DNA from: Parelaphostrongylus tenuis
Taxonomy: Eukaryota > Nematoda > Chromadorea > Rhabditida > Metastrongylidae
Length of the DNA stretch: 64,000 nt
NCBI GenBank assembly: GCA_019055375.1
Contig: JAHQIW010000734.1
Coordinates: forward strand, 1 to 64,000
Reading direction: 5' to 3'
Shown in pieces: positions 23,415 through 32,789 of this stretch. Under the pieces are notes generated by a model, which was not told the DNA's origin, did not search any database, and saw only the letters and a program-made list of their open reading frames with translations. Within the stretch, counting starts at the first letter, position 1, and every line of letters begins with the position of its first letter. The translations under genes were made by a program, and so were the position numbers.

Positions 23415-25850
23415 AATATGTGCCTTGTACTGGATGACTGTCCATAACAGACTTCATAAAAGGTTCAAAATACATTGTCAGATTATAACAGCTTCATTGT
23501 CGCAAAATGGTTTTGCCAAGGTTTTCACTACCACTGGTATGACAGGTTTTGATGTTGTATTGCGTGCTCATGGCAATAGCTAGCAGCACGATTTCTTTTG
23601 CTTAAATCCCAATCCTGCTCCTCCATTCAATTTCCTCCTTAAAGTGGTTAGCGGAACTATAGAATTCAATGAGTTCCTTGTCATACACCATATCTCGACA
23701 AACGAAAAAACGTGCAACGAAAGTGACATGTAGTAATGTTAAAGGTAAATACTTGAACAATCTTTTCACGCTGGTAGTTCTGGCCACAGCACATTTAGTA
23801 TCTGTTTCTCTCTCAAGTGGTCATGATAGATGCGATAGAAAAATCACCGTATATTGTTTCTGGCGTACACTCACCATGCACATCGAGCGACATTTACGGA
23901 AACATCTTTGGTCACCCCATTAGGACTGGATTGCCGTGCGCTCTGTTTTCTATTATTGAAGAGTTCTCTCTTTTGGAGGCAAAATATCATATGGATTGCA
24001 AAAAAATACATGTGATTAATGGTTTCGTACTCGAAGAAACTCTGTAGTAATACTAACGTGCCTTATAATTGCGCCTCTTTCTTCTTTTTAGTTTTCCATC
24101 GTAACTCAAACTTTAAAGGTTATGATCTGATCTGTCTTTCTCCAACGAATATTTCGGGGCCTAAGACATAGATTATGGAACGCAATGTATAGCATCGAAC
24201 AGTTCCGTTATTAACATCTTATCATGGCAAAAAGTAGTGTTACTATTTTCTATCGTCAGATGGAACAGGAACATTGCAGTTGCAAGATTTGACTACAATT
24301 TCTCGGATTACATCATTTTTACGCCCATTCCAATAACTTTTCCTGCACTATCAATGCAGATTCTCTTGCAGAGGTCTTTTAGATTCGCCATTCAATGCCA
24401 ACGATGTTGGAAAAGTTGTACCAGGATTATGGCCTAAGTTTTCTTCTTTCTTTCGACAACATTTTAGTGCCATGGAGATGCGGTCCACAGTATGTATGTG
24501 GGTAACTAGGGCGAGTTTGGCAGAATTTCTAAGTATTCTGTGGGGCAGTCTGCTCGTTTTGGTGGTAAAAAGTGTTTTTTTAGTCCCAATTTATGCTGTT
24601 CTTCTTGAACCAAGACATGAATTTTTTCCAGCTAATGGCTGAATAGAATTTTCGCCTGAAGAAGGCAGTGCTCGGATCCAGAACAGGATTCCCGAGGAAG
24701 AGGCTAAATGTAGAGAGGACTTCTACTGTACGATTTTAAACGTCATTGCGAAATTTCGCTATAATCATCTTTTCTCGTACTTCCTATTCCGTAATCAAGC
24801 ATTCAATGTTGTGCATACTTCCTCTATGTGAAACATAAACATTTCACTTTCATCAACTGCATAGGTTTGCGAGTTGCAGTTAATGGCTTTGATTTTTCGT
24901 TTGACGTAAGGTTAAAAACTAAGAATACCAATAAACCCAATAATGTAAAGTGATGTACAAAAACATCTCCAACTGCGGTGATTCGAACCCACATCTCACT
25001 CTTTCCGGAAGCGTGTGCCAGACCATTGCACCACCGACGCTCGTTTTTACGCACCCCTCTTTCTACGCTACAAAGCATTGTCCGTCAACAGCCAACCGTC
25101 TACGGTCTGACGTGGGCAGTCACTTATCGACATTGAACCGACTCACGTTGACAGATGTTGAGTTCAGTAATCAGTCAGATTTCATTATATTTGACCAGTA
25201 TAAGTGGGTTGAATGTCGATGTCGATGTCGAGTAGGAAACCATTAATCACATGTAATTTTTGCAAACCATACGATATATTGCCTCCAAAAGAGAGAACAT
25301 TTCGGTTACAGAGAACATAGCACACGGCAATCCTGTCCTAATAGGGTGACCAAAGATGTCTCCGTAAATGTCGCGAGATATGCATAGTGAGTGTACGCCA
25401 GAAACAATACACGATGATTATTCTATCGTACCTATCATGGCCACTTGAGAGAGAAACGAATACAAAATGTGTTGGGGCCAGAACTATCAGGGTGAAAGGA
25501 TTGTTCAAGTATTTAACTATAACATTGTTACATGTCACTTTCGTTGTGCATTTTTTCGTTTGTCGAGATATGGTATATGACAAGGAACTCATTGAATTCT
25601 ACAGTTCCGCTAACCACTCTAAGGAGTAATTAAATGGAGGAGCAGGATTGGGATTTAAGCAAAGAAATCGTGTTGCTAGGTACTGCCATGAGCACGCGAT
25701 ACAACATCAAAACCTGTCATACCCAGTGGTAGTGAAAACCTTGGCAAAACCATTTTGCGACAATGAAATTGTTATAATCTGACAATGTATTTTGAACCTT
25801 TTATGAAGTCTGTTATGGACAGTTATCCAGTACAAGGCACACGTTTTGGC
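23415..25850. mobile_element. Foldback element with about 615-bp inverted arms (in R7 copy A)
   Basis: The left arm 23415-24030 is repeated in reverse at 25237-25850. Outer ends share GTGCCTTGTACTGGAT, TGTCCATAACAGACTTCATA and AATACATTGTCAG; inner ends share ACATGTGATTAATGGTTTC. Both arms read the same short peptide (SSLSYTISRQTKK...) on opposite strands. The spacer of about 1.2 kb contains a SINE-B in reverse. There is no transposase gene, so it would be a non-autonomous foldback-type DNA element. The right outer end abuts a poly-C run at 25866. Confidence 0.82.
24945..25150 (-). repeat. SINE-B in the foldback spacer
   Basis: On the minus strand the order is a leader with ACGTCAGACCGTAGACGG and TTTGTAGCGTAGAAAGAG, then the tRNA-like core GGTGGTGCAATGGTCTGGCA (A box) and GTGGGTTCGAATCACC (B box), then a TGTACATCACTT tail. 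The same copy sits at 55622-55830 in R7 copy B, so it was inserted before the duplication. Confidence 0.78.
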
Positions 25851-27059
25851 CTTCCCACTTTTCGCCCCCCCCCCCTGGAAGACCTACTGTACAGGAGAGT
25901 ATATAGCTGCGCGCCAGAGCTCCTCATGGAAATGATTGGTCCTATTTTGACGGCGCAAAGAGATCTCACGAATAGCCACCAAAGTGGATTCGAGTATAAA
26001 GAAACTGCCTAATACTCAGGTTCATTGTCTTACTTCAATCACTTATTTAGCCTGCATTGATTCAACCAGAGAAGGTTACAGATTTGGTTGATGGGCTAGC
26101 ACATACCAATAAACACCGATGAACGACGCAGTTTTTGAAAGTGGGATTCAAAGATTTATGAAACTTTACTAAAAATAGTAGAAAAGTTGCAGAACTAATT
26201 CCATTTTTATGAGCTTGACAAGGAAAAGCGATCCATTGAACAACTCGTGACCTCAAATTTACTGCTATGGATGAACGTTTGTCACAAAAACAAGTCTTGA
26301 CATCTCCCATTACACGTCTGCGTCCCTACATCACGCTGCACTGAAGACGTGGTTTAACTGTTCCTGTATGAATGAGGAAATTCTCGAGGTTCTCATGTTT
26401 TACATCATATAGGGCCATCATCCGTGATCTTAGTGCAGAAAGTGGCCGAAAGAAAGCTTTTGAAATGTCACCTTGCGATCCCCACTTTTTAGAGCCTCGT
26501 AAAGTCATTTCATCATCACGCAAATGAGTCTCCTAATGAAAGATACTACGCATATCATAACATAGCATAATAATAGCAGGTAAGCAGAGGATTTCTTGCG
26601 ACCAATTATTGAAATTTTGTGCTTTTATAGATACTAAAGTTTATGTCGGATTGACTATCCTCTCGTTCGTGCTAGATTCTTATTTAGAGAAAGCTGAGAA
26701 GGCAAAAATTCAAGAAAAGAGATCTCAAAATCATTACAAACAAGGCTTTGTTCACATCATCATCCGGCTTCACAGGTTGCATCATCATTTCTTCTAGGAT
26801 CTGTGTGCAAAACTGTTTGACAAATATCTCGTATTTTAGTTTATCTTCAACTATCTCTAAGATTTTCAGAGATCTCTTTGTCTTTTAAGTGCTACAGTTT
26901 CATGTCAGGTAGTGTAGGTGATTTATCTTCCCACAGTGGACGTGTATAGTACTAACATGATCGTTTATCAATGATATGACTCATTTCTCGGCAACCTCTC
27001 ATACATCATGACTTCCAAGTATTTCTCAGACTGATGCGCTGCAGCGTAAAATGAGTGGT

Positions 27060-27165
27060 GGCACACAAGCGTCGGTAGTGCAAATGGTTATGCACGTGCC
27101 CCGTAAAGGGTGAAGTGCGAGTTTGAGGCCTCCTGACGTCATTTGCAGATCACTCAACATCACTG
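27060..27165 (+). repeat. SINE-B-like tRNA-derived head (R7 copy A)
   Basis: GTCGGTAGTGCAAATGGTTA and GAAGTGCGAGTTTGAGGC, with CAGATCACTCAACA after, match the SINE-B core and tail but are diverged. The counterpart is at 57745-57840 (GCGAGTTTGAGTCCCGCC), which keeps a better B box. Confidence 0.6.
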
Positions 27166-29248
27166 CGCATATTTCCTAGAATTTGTAAAATCTTCGGTAT
27201 CTTTTCATTGTAAGATAAGTATTTTACGCATTTCTTATCTCCATCGTCATCTCGTGAGAGTTCCAGTTCATGTAGGCACTTACTTGACCCTTTGCGATAA
27301 ATAATCTTTCGCAATGTCTATTTCACCGTTTTGTTGCTTTGGTGAGAACAGCAGTGAACTCTTTCTGTTGAAACGCCACTCGAACAATGTGCCAAGACTA
27401 TAACTGGCAGTATGAGGAGGTCGACATGTGCTTTCACTCTGAGTGAACACAAAGTTTCTGCTTGACAAATTTCTATGTTTATGACAGCGGGGAATGAGCA
27501 TTCTCCAGAACTATCCACCGTTAGTGAGACCATTGGGAAAAATCTTTTTGCATACTGTAGGAGTCAAATGTTCGTAAGGGTACTAACCTATAAGAGATTG
27601 GTTATAAATGTGGATCAGGGAAGCTCTTCTACTAAAATTCCCAACAGTCACTCATATCCAGTAAATCCTTAGATCCATGAAGCTGCAATGCAGTAAACAC
27701 CTCTAAAAGCTTTCTCTTGATGTAACGATGCAAAACCATGAAGGCACAGTGAACTACACTTTTTCAGAGAGAACAAGTTCTTCTCAGATGTTTTCCATTC
27801 ATCAAGCCTAGAAATGGAGAGTTCTTCGATTTATTAGGAAGGAACGTGAAATACTTGTTGTACCTTGGATTACAACTTTAATTTCTGAGAAACTGTGAGA
27901 ATTAATGGCGAAATGGACTCTTGAGTTTTCTAGAAAGCGTAAACATGCACGGTTTAGCGAAGCACCTCGACTGTTGCGTTGTGCTTCTATAAGCGGGCCA
28001 TTCTAGGCCTCGCAACGCTTGATTTCAAACTTTGAAACCGAACCTTCATAAACAACAATATCAACACAACAATAACAGTATAGTGATAGTAGAATGTCAC
28101 GTCAATAAGTGAATGTAAACAGCAGCGTATTAATAAGCAAAAGGGCACATAGCAACAAGGAACATCCTGAGTAGAAATAAAAAATACTCCAAAATAATGC
28201 TTAATGGACCTAAGAGGAAAGTATGGCAACATGTACAATCACCCATGAGGCACGCAGAATCAAACAGAAAGTAACTGCTCTAATGATCAAGAAAACAATT
28301 TAGAAAGAAAATTAAGGCGAAGAATGGATGCGACGCCATAATACTCTATTGCCTTCCATTCATATGCATCCTTGATCGAACTCAGCTGAAACAAGAGGCT
28401 AACACTGACTGGCAATTAGCTTATAAGATGATTCCTAAGAATATTCTCTAAACTGGGAAACTTAAGATTTTAAGTGTACAGTACTTGATACGCTATCGAC
28501 GAACTAAGTTTCTTTAGTGCTGGTTATGCACTAGCAAAAATCAGTACTTATTTGACCACAAAACCTGACATAGAGCAAAACTTCACACGTGAAGTGGTTT
28601 TGAGCGCACAATTTCCCCTTTCCATAATTTCACCAAGTTAGACGACGGCTCAGAGAAAAGCGTGGACGGTTTTCATGGTGTGGTGGAAAACCTAATTTCA
28701 GGCGATAATAAAAGTTAGGCCATAAATGAAGTTACAAATTGTGATTTCAACCACGAGTTCAGCTGAGCTGGAGATTTGCCAGTTTGCGCCGTCTGGTTCA
28801 ACGGTGTCGACAGATGACTGCATATAGCCAACGAATCGCTGAAAACTAGGCTTAGGGAAAACAATGCAGGGGCCCTCCTAGTGCAGTGGAAAACGATGTG
28901 ATCCTCAAAATAGGGCAGCAGAAGGTTCGTATCAACTCAGATTTCGATATTACTCGCACTCCAACACTCTTCTGGTTGCTTCAACGAAACTCTTTTGTCA
29001 AAGGAAGAGTTGTACAAGTTAGTAAGTTAATTAATGCTGGATTTTTGTTCAAAAATGGATGCATCTGGTTAGAAGAAGGCATACTTTGGAGATAATTGTC
29101 AGTTAGTCGCTTGAGACAACCTAATTTAAATATGTAGTAGTAAATTTCCCACAACGCTATAGATACCATAGTGCCCAAACGGTCCGGAAGTTTCGGTAAC
29201 AAAGAAAAATAAATACTGGTTAATTTGAACGTTGCCTATGATACTCAC

Positions 29249-29401
29249 TAGATTTGCTTGATCCTTGAATAGGAGTTGCTGTTGCAGTTTCTCCACTTCA
29301 TCAATATTGTTGCTCGAATTTAAATCATAGATACAGAGAAGGTCCTCCGGTATATTGAGCCACCTACCGCCATGCTTTACATGAATATTGAACATCATAG
29401 A
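29249..29401 (-). pseudogene. R7 conserved 153-nt exon, best copy (family unknown)
   Basis: This is a clean exon of 51 codons, phase 0 at both ends. Acceptor GTTATTTTTCAG at 29402 and donor CTA|GTGAGTATC at 29249 frame it. It encodes SMMFNIHVKHGGRWLNIPED, then a variable middle, then DEVEKLQQQLLFKDQANL. Copies C, D and B keep the NIHVK and QQLLFKDQA motifs, and A and B keep the exact length, but the others carry a stop or a frameshift. I do not recognise the family. In copy D an upstream frame (47352-47125) with LLIEHLDKYLSGKYATSGQL may be another exon of the same ancestral gene. It could be a transposon gene or a host gene fragment carried by R7. Confidence 0.55.
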
Positions 29402-30389
29402 CTGAAAAATAACTACTGTGGCATTGACAAGAATTGCTCGACATATTAATTCAGCATAGCTTTAGAATAACAAGTTGTAAAATAGACCATTTTGTAATCA
29501 GAGAATAAGAAAATGAGATCCCATGATATAGAATTTTGTATATCAGTGAAGATGAGTAAACTACTAATGAAGGCTCAGAATCTTTTTCTTCATGACTCAT
29601 ATATCTCTTGCAAAACGTCATGATCTGTAATGAACTGCATTCTGTGCTTCGAAGCTCTTTCCTAGCCGATGCCTTCGTGATATCTTGAGTCGCCACTGTT
29701 TGTTCATGTAGAGGGTTGAACATTAAAAGCAAATTCACAGAATTTCCATGATACCAAAGGGTAATCTCTATGAGCCAGAAATAGCCGAATCAAGCGACTT
29801 AAAATACCAAACGTTGAGGAAAAGATAAACTTTAAAGCGGTAAGCAATAATGATCTCAGGGATGACTGTCAAAAACAAAACGACTTGTGCGAACCGAAAT
29901 AAGATCAGCCGTCATTTTTTCACCACCCTGATAAAGATGAACCGACGACTTTCTTCATATCGCAATCAAATAACATACCATTTCCTGGCAGTTTCTTCCA
30001 AAAAATATAGGCGTCACCATTCGTTCCGACGCTTTAATGAAAGCAGGATGAATGCCCAGATTTCCCTGTAAAACATGAATATGATGTCTACAAAAGTCAG
30101 TAAAGAGAGGGCATCTGAATTGCTCATATTTTGAAGCACAACTTGCTCAAGATCACCATTCACCACGAAAGCTGTACAATAGCTGTACAATAGTAGGTTG
30201 GAAAGAAAGATCTGGAGCACTTCAATAAGCATGAGATAACTCTCATGTGTATCATGGGAATTTTATAGCTTCTTATGTGGGATTTTCCCACTAGAAGCCT
30301 AGATATCATTTGCCTTTATTTTGTCTTTGTTACAAGCCTCCGTCATGTGCGACGACTCAGTCGAATTCCTATTTTATTGCGTTGTTATT

Positions 30390-30660
30390 GGAGAAAGATT
30401 CTTTTACAGCGAGCTGCAGTCGATGAAACCTATGAAGTTGAATTGGAAGGCACAAGAAGCAAATTTGCTGCTGGACCCTGGTTTCAGCGCTCAAATACAG
30501 ATTTCGACCTCGAAAACAAGGCTCGTTCATTAGTAAAACCATGTCGAAAGTCGTTTGATTCTATGTCGAAGGAATGCTACTTCGACCACATCCGAAACTA
30601 GGAGGAGCGATCGCAGGATGTCGTAGAAAACAACGACCTCTGTTTTGAAGAATAATTATC
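30390..30660 (+). pseudogene. Internally deleted mariner transposase remnant
   Basis: The frame 30275-30601 reads AAGPWFQRSNTDFDLENKARSL, cut here as WFQRSNTDFDLENKARS, the end of the mariner DNA-binding domain. It then jumps to SFDSMSKECYFDHIRN, a stop, and EERSQDVVENNDLCFEE with a stop. The catalytic domain is missing at the same place as in the copies at 6015 and 8205. It directly follows the right end of R7 copy A. Confidence 0.75.
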
Positions 30661-32139
30661 AGTGTCTTTTCAAATTCATGCACAAATTTTTAGTTTTTTG
30701 TAGGTGTCCCAGAACTTTCTTTCCGTCCTGATAGATTCGAAAAATCGATTTTGTTGGACCAAGACATCGAAGTCAATACATGTAAATATCAAAGACTCAA
30801 TTTTTCAGCTGGCGCGAGGTTGGTAAGAGTAGTTGCCGCAAGGGTGGCGATAACAGAACATTGGTTAACGTTTCGACGACGCCTTTAACCTAAGAGCCTG
30901 GACGCGCGTATACTTAGGTCTGCACTGTTATCACTAGTTTCAGGAAAACTACAATTACCAACGTCGCTGCGGCTAAAAAAATTAGTCTTTGATAAGTGCA
31001 TAAAACAGCGTAAGGAGAAGCGCAAATGTTTGCGAGCTGTGCCTTTGTGAAGTCTCACTACGGTTTGAAAAGGTGTTTTCTTAGTTTTTGAAAGTCTAAT
31101 TATTCTGATGGATAGTGCCTCCAGATTCTAATTATTGTTCAACAAGAATCAACTGCAGCAACAGTCGAAGCCCCAACACATTTCCTATTGTAATTTTGGC
31201 ACATTATCGCCAACTATGGCCCTAATCTTTTCCATAAACGAGTCATATTTGAAACATCAAAAGTCTCTTATAAATTTCTAAAGTCCTATCTCCTAATGCG
31301 CCATGGTTATTTATAAAATAATACCCTGTTGTCAAAACACCAAGTTCGTTGTTGTATTATTCACGTCTTGCAATTTTTTTCATAGAAATCGTGCTCTGAA
31401 TTAGGTGGGAAGGCGAAACGTTAACTGAGTGAACTAATGAAGTCTATATAGTATAACTCCAAAGGGAACTTTTCTACCTTTTCGGAAGTTACAAGATAAT
31501 TTGGGCAACACAGGTCTGGCAACGATTTGGTTCATAACCTCTGAGAGAAAATGCCACCGCAGAGGTTCGAGAGCTTTAGAGAGAAAACGGTCCAAGTGGC
31601 GAGAGCGGAACCCCGTTGTCGCCAACCTCAACAGTCACTTCGATCGCCGGGCATCAGTCGCATGGTCGTGTGACCTCACCCGAACCACAACACCTCAGTT
31701 CTTTACCAATCCATTATTGCTATCTTCATACAAACTCGCTGTCGTGTATCTAAACCCTATCATAAGGTTGTGATCATATAACTGTAAGATGAACTCAACT
31801 GAATCGTGAGCGGAGCATATCACTTACGTTGCGGAGCAAACTCACTTAGGTTGTGCTCGGCCTACCACCGCGGTTAAGGAAATCTGCCCATATATAATCA
31901 GTAATGACCCCATTGCTATCACAGTATACTCGCCCACTGGATCCCGCTGCCGGTGCTGGTACTTCGGGGCGAACATAGCAATCGTAAACAGGCTCCGCCG
32001 CCTAGTAATGCTACGTCAATAACAACATTCATGGTATCGTCACTCAGCGATACACCCCATTCAGTCATACTCACATAAACATACATCGCAATCATGTACA
32101 TATTATTATTATATTATTATTACAAAAATGTATCTATAT
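30661..32139. other. Unassigned DNA, possibly retroelement-derived
   Basis: A 90-codon plus frame (31501-31773) in a locally GC-richer stretch, and a GACCCCATTGCTATCACAGT region near 31910, differ in composition from the flanks. They might be the 3' part of an LTR element preceding 32140-32525, but I see no pol motif. Confidence 0.3.
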
Positions 32140-32525
32140 TATAGGTTATTTGGTGCTACCAAGCTGTTTGGCACCACGCCAAGTTTGGTTCCACCACATT
32201 GTTTGTTGTAACCCATATAAAGGATTTGAACTTTGTGCTCTAGTCCGCCACAAGACACAAGTTGGCAGAAGACCAATCGACCACAGACTATAGTTGAGCC
32301 CGCGGACCCGGAAGTGCAACGAGCCACTTCAAAGGGCAAAAGTCGCAGCAACTTGGAAGTCCGACGCGTAACAGCACAGAAGTCAGTGCGCCGCTAGGGA
32401 TAATCCAGTCGTCTTTGGACATCAATCGGATCAGTGCCCGAGACAGTCCAGAGACCACACAATAAAACCACTGAACCTCCACCACAATATACATTTCTTC
32501 GCATCTTAATAAAGGTTAGCTAACA
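32140..32525 (+). mobile_element. Possible solo LTR
   Basis: About 390 bases look like an LTR promoter-terminator unit: a TATA-like CCATATAAAGG at 32213-32223, AATAAAACC at 32461, a second polyadenylation-like TTAATAAAGG near 32508, and an end in TAGCTAACA. The start is undecided (TGTTTGTTGTAACCC near 32201 is one option). I could not find a second copy or a clear target-site duplication, so this is tentative. Confidence 0.3.
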
Positions 32526-32789
32526 TAGTTAATCAAAATGGTTATGGAACTTTTGAGTGTAACATAAGAGTAAACCTACAGCACCACTAGTTGCACCACG
32601 TTGGCTCGAAGTTGTCCTTTGAGAACTATTGCAGAGCGGCGAACTCACCAGCAGTGCATCCACCTAAACCAGATGCGTAAACATTTCTTATGATATAAAC
32701 CAACTTATGAATGAATTTTTTATTTCAGTCTTAGATTTTCATCAAAAAAAAAAGAAATGCCTGGTGAGAAAAATACTACTTTGTTCAGT

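Larger units (their letters stand above)
23213..30310 (+). repeat. R7 large dispersed repeat, copy A (about 7.1 kb)
   Basis: It is collinear with copy B (53897-61755) from GGCATATGCAATGATTGTT to CTTATGTGGG-TTTTCC. Shared blocks recur throughout at matching offsets: the foldback element, a tRNA-like head at 27060, GGCCTCGCAACGCT, GATCCTCAAAATAGG, the conserved exon, and GATGAGTAAACTACTAATG. Similarity continues across what would be non-coding sequence, so this is a segmental or transposon-scale duplication rather than gene family similarity. No intact long frame is present. The ends lack obvious terminal repeats; the right end is followed by a mariner remnant. Its nature (large transposon, or composite of nested elements amplified as a block) is open. 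Confidence 0.85.

Noticed and set aside
24960..25060. Possible tRNA gene with clear A and B boxes (also at 46310, 47690, 55650, 63000 and 63450)
   Set aside because: The same flanks recur in each copy and the acceptor stems do not pair, so these are tRNA-derived SINEs.
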